Below, one piece after another: positions 7,613 to 11,048 of a DNA stretch of 11,048 nucleotides (the stretch's first letter is position 1; each line of letters opens with the position of its first letter). Source of the DNA: Gracilaria vermiculophylla (Eukaryota > Rhodophyta > Florideophyceae > Gracilariales > Gracilariaceae); NCBI GenBank assembly GCA_019155205.2, contig JAHNZQ020003150.1, positions 1,040,188-1,051,235 on the forward strand. Reading direction: 5' to 3'. The notes under the pieces were generated by a model that searched no databases, was not told where the DNA came from, and saw nothing but the letters and a program-made list of their open reading frames with translations. The position numbers were made by a program, and so were the translations under genes.

Positions 7613-7987
7613 TCATTTTTTGACAGTAACTTGCAACCTCATCAGACGGCCAAAAATCCGTAGTCGTTTCGTGTTTAAATCTTCCATAAAAACCGGATAA
7701 CTAGAATACATCTTTAAAAGAGTGAGCAAGTCCCTTCGAAAAGTACGCCGCTCCGCAGACAAAACTAAGAAGAGGGACGTATCCACCCTCATTTGGACTG
7801 CATCGACCTCGAGTTTGAGTGCAGCATGCGAACTTTTAAGCAGAAATTTCTTCGTTTCCAGGAGGCGGACCGGGGTTTCAAACTCGAGCACCAGCGCATA
7901 TTTTCCCGAGCCGGCGGTTTCTCGGACTTTCAAGGGAGCAGATGATTGCCCAACCGATGGGATCTCGGACAACTTGACATGTCTCAA
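7613..7987 (-). CDS. hypothetical protein fragment or exon
   Basis: A 124-codon frame on the minus strand begins, without an ATG, just after a TAG and ends at a TGA at 7613-7615. The codons read like real coding sequence, with mixed charged and hydrophobic residues, including LEFETPVRLLETKKFLL and a Leu/Arg-rich C-terminal half. The plus strand is also open over much of the same DNA, which weakens the case. I recognise no domain, signal peptide or membrane segment. It may be an exon, a decayed transposon gene or chance. The missing ATG argues against it being a complete gene. Confidence 0.3.
   Translation of the reverse strand: MRHVKLSEIPSVGQSSAPLKVRETAGSGKYALVLEFETPVRLLETKKFLLKSSHAALKLEVDAVQMRVDTSLFLVLSAERRTFRRDLLTLLKMYSSYPVFMEDLNTKRLRIFGRLMRLQVTVKK
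7808..7888. repeat. 11-bp perfect inverted repeat
   Basis: CTCGAGTTTGA at 7808-7818 is the exact reverse complement of TCAAACTCGAG at 7878-7888, with a 59-base spacer. It lies inside the hypothetical minus-strand frame, where the two arms encode unrelated residues. Confidence 0.7.
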
Positions 7988-8227
7988 GAGCTATTCATCT
8001 CCCATCGAGGGTCACGATAGCATGCGGGCGCGATGGAAGTTCCGCCCCGTCTGAGTGCGACTTCATCGAACTTCCGTACTTGCGGCTAGACCTCTCCAAA
8101 AGGGAGTTATTTCCAGAAAAAGGAAGAGAAACGAACACCAATATACCTCAGCAAGACTGACATCCTATCAGGGAGTGTTCTGGTCCACCCTTGGTTCCAC
8201 CGTTCGACGGGGTCTTCGACTGCTCCT
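7988..8227. other. no gene recognised
   Basis: Plus-strand frames are open here, but they start at non-ATG codons and show no family pattern. The stretch is moderately GC-rich like its surroundings. I see no RNA gene or transposon end. Confidence 0.4.
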
Positions 8228-8321
8228 CACCACTTCGACTACCAAATCGAGAGTTCAAATGTCGTGCAATTCTCCACCAATTCGACTACTAAGTCGAGAT
8301 TTCAAATGTCGTGCAGTTTTT
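8228..8321 (+). repeat. two-copy 47-bp tandem repeat
   Basis: Positions 8228-8274 and 8275-8321 align without gaps with about 7 mismatches of 47. Each unit begins CACCA, contains a TCGACT...TCGA inverted motif and ends near TTCAAATGTCGTGCA. In the second copy TCGACT and AGTCGA form a perfect 6-bp stem around ACTA. Two units are too few to call a satellite. Confidence 0.8.
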
Positions 8322-8537
8322 CTGAAGGAGAAAAAGCACTGGAAGCGTCCAGGACTTCTCTCCCTGACTATTGTAGGAACAGTATAACGTCCAGCTCAGG
8401 GTGCGCGCAATGTCGGGCAGACCTCCGAAGTGCATAGCAGCACGAGTGCAGAACGGGTAGGAGAGCCATACAGAGGCAAAAAAAGATGGCCTGGATAGAC
8501 TATATCGTCACCAGCGGTTGAAGGGTCTCGCGCATTA
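8322..8537. other. no gene recognised
   Basis: Short frames on both strands show no known domain. Small stems such as CTGGA/TCCAG around AGCG (8340-8353) continue the pattern of the neighbouring region. Confidence 0.4.
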
Positions 8538-8779
8538 TGTAGAAAGCACCATCTACAAAAAAAAACAGGTGTGGGAGAACACACCAGCATACGGGCAGTA
8601 CGCCTATAAATCAAATTTAAAGCAACACACACAGCGGGTCACGAGAACCCGCACCTTGGTAAAATGTGGTGGGGTAAAGACGAAAAGGGGACACCTAGCG
8701 CGGCTTAGGTGTCGTCGCTTGACAAGGAGATAGTGGGGCACCTGGGTGCCAATATCAGAGCCAGAACGTGATTGGCTCT
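8538..8779. other. run of seven short stem-loops, possible structured RNA
   Basis: Seven stems follow one another: TGTAGA/TCTACA (8538-8557), GGTGTG/CACACC (8568-8585), GCATAC/GTACGC with one mismatch (8587-8603), GCGGGT/ACCCGC (8634-8652), GACACCTA/TAGGTGTC (8690-8713), GGCACC/GGTGCC (8737-8750) and AGAGCCA/TGGCTCT (8757-8779). Six are perfect, with 6 to 8 bp and loops of 2 to 9 bases. A nine-A run lies at 8557-8565. This matches no RNA family I know. It could be a non-coding RNA, foldback-type mobile DNA or an unusual chance cluster. Confidence 0.45.
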
Positions 8780-9089
8780 TCGTGATCGAGATGGCCGAGT
8801 TCACTAGCCAAAGGTACAGTCTGTTTAAAAATCATATCACGTCGGTGTCGAAGTACAAAAATTGTGATTTTGGTACTGTAAAACTATGTGGCACAGCAGT
8901 GCACCGTCAGCATAATTTTCAATACCTCAGTGTCAGCACTTAGAAACTTGATATAGAAATAAGGTTTCTCCATTTCCTCTGTTTGTGTTGGGTAGTATGT
9001 ATTTCTACAGATTATGTCTGATACTACTACTCGCTGTGCGAATTCTGTCTTTATAAACCAAGCCTGCATTGAGCTTTTTGGTCAGCCAA
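8780..9089. other. no gene recognised; one long imperfect hairpin
   Basis: TACAGT at 8815-8820 pairs with ACTGTA at 8875-8880, and inside it AAAATCA (8828-8834) pairs with TGATTTT (8865-8871), giving a nested hairpin. The surrounding frames are short and unconvincing. Confidence 0.4.
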
Positions 9090-9345
9090 CTACACACTCA
9101 TCCCTACCTTTCTCTATCGCACCTACCCTCTACCATCTCTACCTTTGTACCTGTTCCACTACAAGGGTCTACGTCCGCTACTTACTGTACCTTCGGTCAG
9201 TATAGGGGCGAGGCTGGTATCTGAATATAGTCACCAAAAACTTATTGGGTAACCTGTCATCTTCATTCTCATCTTCATCGTCTGCCTTCATCATCAACAC
9301 CTACTATCAACGCCTAAAACTTCAACATCAACAACATCTCCTGTA
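9090..9345. repeat. G-depleted, pyrimidine-rich low-complexity DNA
   Basis: The stretches 9090-9165 and 9257-9345 carry only a handful of G bases on the plus strand. The first is built from CTACC-like words, the second from CTTCATC and CAACATC triplet-like words. It looks like degenerate microsatellite sequence. The minus strand would be rich in GAT and GAA codons but has many stops. Confidence 0.6.
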
Positions 9346-9419
9346 AGCTTCCGACTCGTGACTCAACACGCAACAGATTACAAGATCAATAGTTAAAATA
9401 AATTTAAGTCCAAAAACCG

Positions 9420-10580
9420 TTTTAAAATCATAACAGCTTTATTAAGTTTAAGTCTCTTTTGGCGACTCAGTAACTAAATTTTCCACCTTTTTGCTGAATA
9501 TTGCAAATACAGTGTTTAGGCATCGAAGTAATGTGGTCATTAATTGTCAAAATGGAAGTATTGTCCAAGCAATTCTTAGTACAATTTTTCGAATCAAAAA
9601 CTGTGCTAAACTGCCTTCCATGGCCATAAACAATTCTTCATAATAAATCCCATTCATTTTTGATGGGGTTTACGTCTGATGAGCGTGCTGACCAATCCGT
9701 TACCACAATGATTGCTTCTTGTAGATAATTCGATACCAGTTTAGATTTGTATTCCCGTTAATTATCTTGCTGGAAAACAAAACTTCTTCCATGTACACAA
9801 TATCTGTAAGGTAGATTATAGTTACAAGCAACTTCTTGATAGCATGCAGTGTCTATGTATGTATGAAAAAATGCAATATCTTTTTTCCCATACTTTGATA
9901 TGGCAGTCCAGACCGTTACAGAATCATCTCCAGAGTGTTTTGTCCGGATTTCCGAGCGTTCTTTTCTTAGATCATGTTGATAATCTTTACAACAATTTGT
10001 AACATCCAAGTCGAATTTTTTTCGTCAGAAAAAATAACTTCGTCGCATTTATTTTTCTAGTAAGCCATGTTCGCATACCAAAATATTGTTTTATGCTTGT
10101 GATTATCTTCATAAAAGAGTTTTTTAATCATTTCTTATACTTGAACAAATGCTTCTTATTGATTTTATGTCAAACTATTCATTAAAAAACATTGAGGTTT
10201 ACGGTTTTTGCAATATTTTGCATGAAACTCTTTCTCACACTGTTCCCATTTTCTAATGCGTTTGTCTGCAAAAAGTAAAAGTTGTGGGCTCCCTGTAGAA
10301 GCTTTTTTGGTCTAAAAGTTGCTGGATTTTTAAGGATACGGGGAAATGTGCCTGGATGACTTACTAAAAGTCGGCTACTTTCCACATATAAGTTTTGATT
10401 AGCTTTTCGTTGTATGATTTCAAGCTCTTAGGAGCGCGAAAGAGGTGAACCTCGAGACATAACGATGGATTTTGCTGGTGTAATGTTATGATTAGGAAAC
10501 GTTTCTTACTTATATGTTTTGTAAAAGGCGCACTACGGTACTACTTTGGCGCGTTTTTTAGGCGTGATATGATTTTGAAG
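9420..10580 (-). mobile_element. degenerate Tc3-like DNA transposon
   Basis: A full-length but broken transposase lies between weak terminal inverted repeats: 9420-9437 and the reverse complement of 10563-10580 share about 13 of 18 bases around AAAATCATA. The right side continues to CACTG followed by TA at 10583-10589, which would fit a Tc-type end (TA target, CAGTG terminus). The left end is too eroded to place, so the limits are approximate. Such elements move by cut and paste. Confidence 0.65.
9467..10460 (-). pseudogene. Tc3-like transposase, broken
   Basis: This is a Tc1/mariner superfamily transposase of the Tc3 group, about 331 codons long, the usual family size. An ATG at 10458-10460 starts the helix-turn-helix region. 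The catalytic core follows, with FSDEK (first Asp, near 10025), SVTVWTAISKYGK, FVFQQDN (second Asp, near 9763) and SSDVNPIKNEW (near 9660). In the last, the family's IEN Glu reads Lys, so the third catalytic acid is lost. The C-terminus SMPKHCICN...GGKFSY matches the family end. Damage includes TAA at 10428-10430, a lost base in the T7 run 10016-10022, TAA at 9758-9760 right after the second Asp, and TGA at 9638-9640. Confidence 0.9.
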
Positions 10581-10587
10581 TGCACTG

Positions 10588-10999
10588 TACGTAGTGCAAG
10601 GTGTAGCAGCTTTAAAGTGAATAGCGAAAATTACTATTTAGATCTAAATTCATAAATTAAATAGTACTACAAAACTTCCATAGCTACGGACTGTTTCAAA
10701 AACATATAACATGTTTCGAATGTCAAAAAACTACCAAACGTCTACAGTACGCCTATGAAAATAGATTTTAGAAAAAATAAAGTCAAAAACCCATTTCACG
10801 TCAATAACATATGTTTATCAGAAACATATCATTACTTAGAGACGCTCAATAGTTTTTTTTTTTAATCCATTTTGCTGTACAACGCTAACAAAACGTGTAA
10901 TCATGGAATTGATGTACATATATGAAGTGCAACGCCCTTCTGGGGGATTTCTCACGACTTAGTCGGTACTTGCCCTCCGAAGAGGTATGGTTATTTTAT
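10588..10999. other. AT-rich intergenic DNA
   Basis: No gene or family motif is seen. A hairpin, TGCACT at 10581-10586 against AGTGCA at 10593-10598, straddles the presumed right end of the Tc3-like element. An 11-T run lies at about 10853-10863 and could be the tail of a retroposed sequence on the minus strand. Composition becomes GC-richer from about 10925. Confidence 0.5.
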
Positions 11000-11048
11000 G
11001 ATGATTAGCGCAGCGGTTAGCCGTTGAAGCGCACGCCGGACTGCCGGG
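11000..11048 (+). mobile_element. possible tRNA-derived SINE head, cut by the window end
   Basis: TAGCGCAGCGG at 11006-11016 is a perfect match to the polymerase III A-box form TRGCNNAGYGG, in GATTAGCGCAGCGGTTAGC as tRNA D-arms read. The last bases, GCCGGG, are what usually precedes a B box, which would lie just outside the window. Spacing within the D-arm is abnormal for a working tRNA, so a SINE or tRNA relic fits better than a tRNA gene. Confidence 0.45.

Noticed and set aside
8396..8943. Plus- and minus-strand frames over the stem-loop region as proteins
   Set aside because: Basic low-information translations without family resemblance; inverted repeats tend to keep both strands open.
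9508..9514. TACAGTG as the left end of the Tc3-like element
   Set aside because: The transposase C-terminus runs past it to 9467, and the bases after it do not pair with the right end.
11000..11048. A functional tRNA gene
   Set aside because: The D-arm spacing is wrong and only 49 bases are visible.
1..11048. CRISPR array, bacterial operon or insertion sequence
   Set aside because: There are no regularly spaced repeats, no ribosome-binding-site spaced genes, and all recognisable elements are eukaryotic.

Overview
This is repeat-rich eukaryotic DNA, and I recognise no intact cellular gene in it. The eukaryotic call rests on a Ty3/gypsy LTR retrotransposon with a chromodomain, a miniature LTR element whose primer-binding site matches initiator tRNA-Met, and a Tc3-like DNA transposon. 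The species cannot be fixed from this window. Chromoviruses occur in fungi, plants, algae, oomycetes, vertebrates and some other eukaryotes, and copia-type use of half of tRNA-iMet is best known from Drosophila copia.

Layout: 1-1200 is AT-rich DNA with nothing recognisable. 1200-1686 is more GC-rich flank. 1692-6970 is one complete but decayed chromovirus on the minus strand. It has 205-bp LTRs that differ at about 25 of 205 positions (hand count), a GTTAT target-site duplication, a PBS, a polypurine tract, gag, and pol in the order protease, RT, RNase H, integrase, chromodomain. Its frame carries about nine stops and two clear frameshifts. Nested in its integrase at 2507-2815 is a 309-bp TRIM-like element with two identical 79-bp LTRs and its own TTGCG duplication. 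Immediately inside its 5' LTR are 15 nt complementary to the anticodon arm of initiator tRNA-Met, the same arrangement as in copia.

6976-9080 is the other half of the GC-richer segment the chromovirus landed in. Removing the element and one target-site copy rejoins a minus-strand reading frame across the insertion point. This segment also holds a minus-strand ORF with coding-like codon use (7613-7987), a 47-bp tandem repeat and a dense run of short perfect stem-loops (8538-8779). 9090-9345 is strongly G-depleted on the plus strand. 9467-10460 (minus) is a full-length but broken Tc3-like transposase. The last bases (about 11000-11048) look like the tRNA-related head of a SINE cut by the window end.

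History inferred from the nesting: an older GC-richer locus received the chromovirus. The chromovirus decayed, and the TRIM entered it much later. The TRIM encodes no protein, so its movement must have depended on proteins from an LTR element elsewhere, probably of the Ty1/copia type.
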